Both the position numbers and the translations under genes were made by a program. A stretch of DNA of 64,000 nt from Anadara kagoshimensis (lineage: Eukaryota; Mollusca; Bivalvia; Arcoida; Arcidae): assembly GCA_021292105.1 (NCBI GenBank), contig CM037874.1, positions 53,116,540-53,180,539 on the forward strand, written 5' to 3'. Shown here piece after piece: positions 63,798 through 64,000 of the stretch. Each line of letters opens with the position of its first letter. Position 1 is the first letter of the stretch. Below the pieces are notes generated by a model. That model saw only the letters and a list, made by a program, of their open reading frames with translations, was not told the DNA's origin and did not search any database.

Positions 63798-64000
63798 TAT
63801 TATTATTACTATTATTATTATTTACCCATGTAATGAATAAAAAAAACACATTTTCGGGTAGAACTGGGTCCAAGACCTGTAGTTTTTTGTAAAACGAAAA
63901 TATCAAAATAAAGGTTTAAAAAATAATTTGTTATTGTCTCTCAAATAAATATTTCACCCCAGTATTACTTTACTTAAATATGAAAACTATTTCAATTCAA
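63025..64000. other. AT-rich sequence with microsatellites
   Basis: No exon recognised. (TTTA)n lies at 63482-63513 and (ATT)n at 63757-63823. 'GGTCACCGGTCACC' begins the segment. Confidence 0.55.

Overview
The window is eukaryotic and repeat-rich, and most likely comes from a bivalve mollusc. The evidence for this: spliced genes with GT-AG introns; a RING-less B-box/coiled-coil/beta-propeller TRIM-type gene of the sort expanded in bivalves; tRNA-headed SINEs with a conserved 'TTCTTGACTGGGA' 3' domain; a dispersed repeat beginning 'ACAAGAGGCC..GGGCCTTAAC' and ending 'CTCAGGTGAGCTAA'; and several short TIR elements. Nothing looks bacterial or viral. The clade call is inference from repeat and gene character, not from a search.

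Layout. 1-2400: two degenerate tandem repeats, largely present again in direct orientation at 61496-63024. 2760-8545: 5.8 kb minisatellite of period 23. 8753-10480 (+): intact single-exon coding region for a TRIM2/3/56-like protein, with a probable splice acceptor just upstream. 10736-22470: DNA-transposon relics, including a Harbinger derivative with perfect 21-bp TIRs and a relic transposase N-terminus, plus MITEs, SINEs, a period-22 minisatellite and CT-rich compound satellites. 22683-25613 (-): a decayed, nearly complete non-LTR retrotransposon (APE endonuclease, RT, C-terminal tail). 25750-35600: further MITEs and SINEs, and a 3.5-kb element with long inverted ends and one decayed unusual ORF, nested inside another repeat. 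35768-59362 (-): the 3' half of a MYBBP1A/Pol5 homologue, reconstructed here as 19 coding exons (about 585 codons including the stop) whose phases all agree; its 5' half should lie to the right of the window. Its introns carry most of the satellites. These include a tandem array of ten SINE heads, a 104-bp satellite of about 27 copies, a TTAA-flanked element and a near-perfect 81-bp-arm hairpin. 59400-64000: arrays apparently derived from MITE ends, one full dispersed repeat, the second copy of the left-edge repeat, and AT-rich sequence.

The two host genes are functionally unrelated: a cytosolic TRIM-type protein, probably in immunity, signalling or RNA binding, and a nucleolar ribosome-biogenesis protein. 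The window's main interest is its repeat biology: arrays that appear seeded from SINE heads and from transposon termini, and nested elements.
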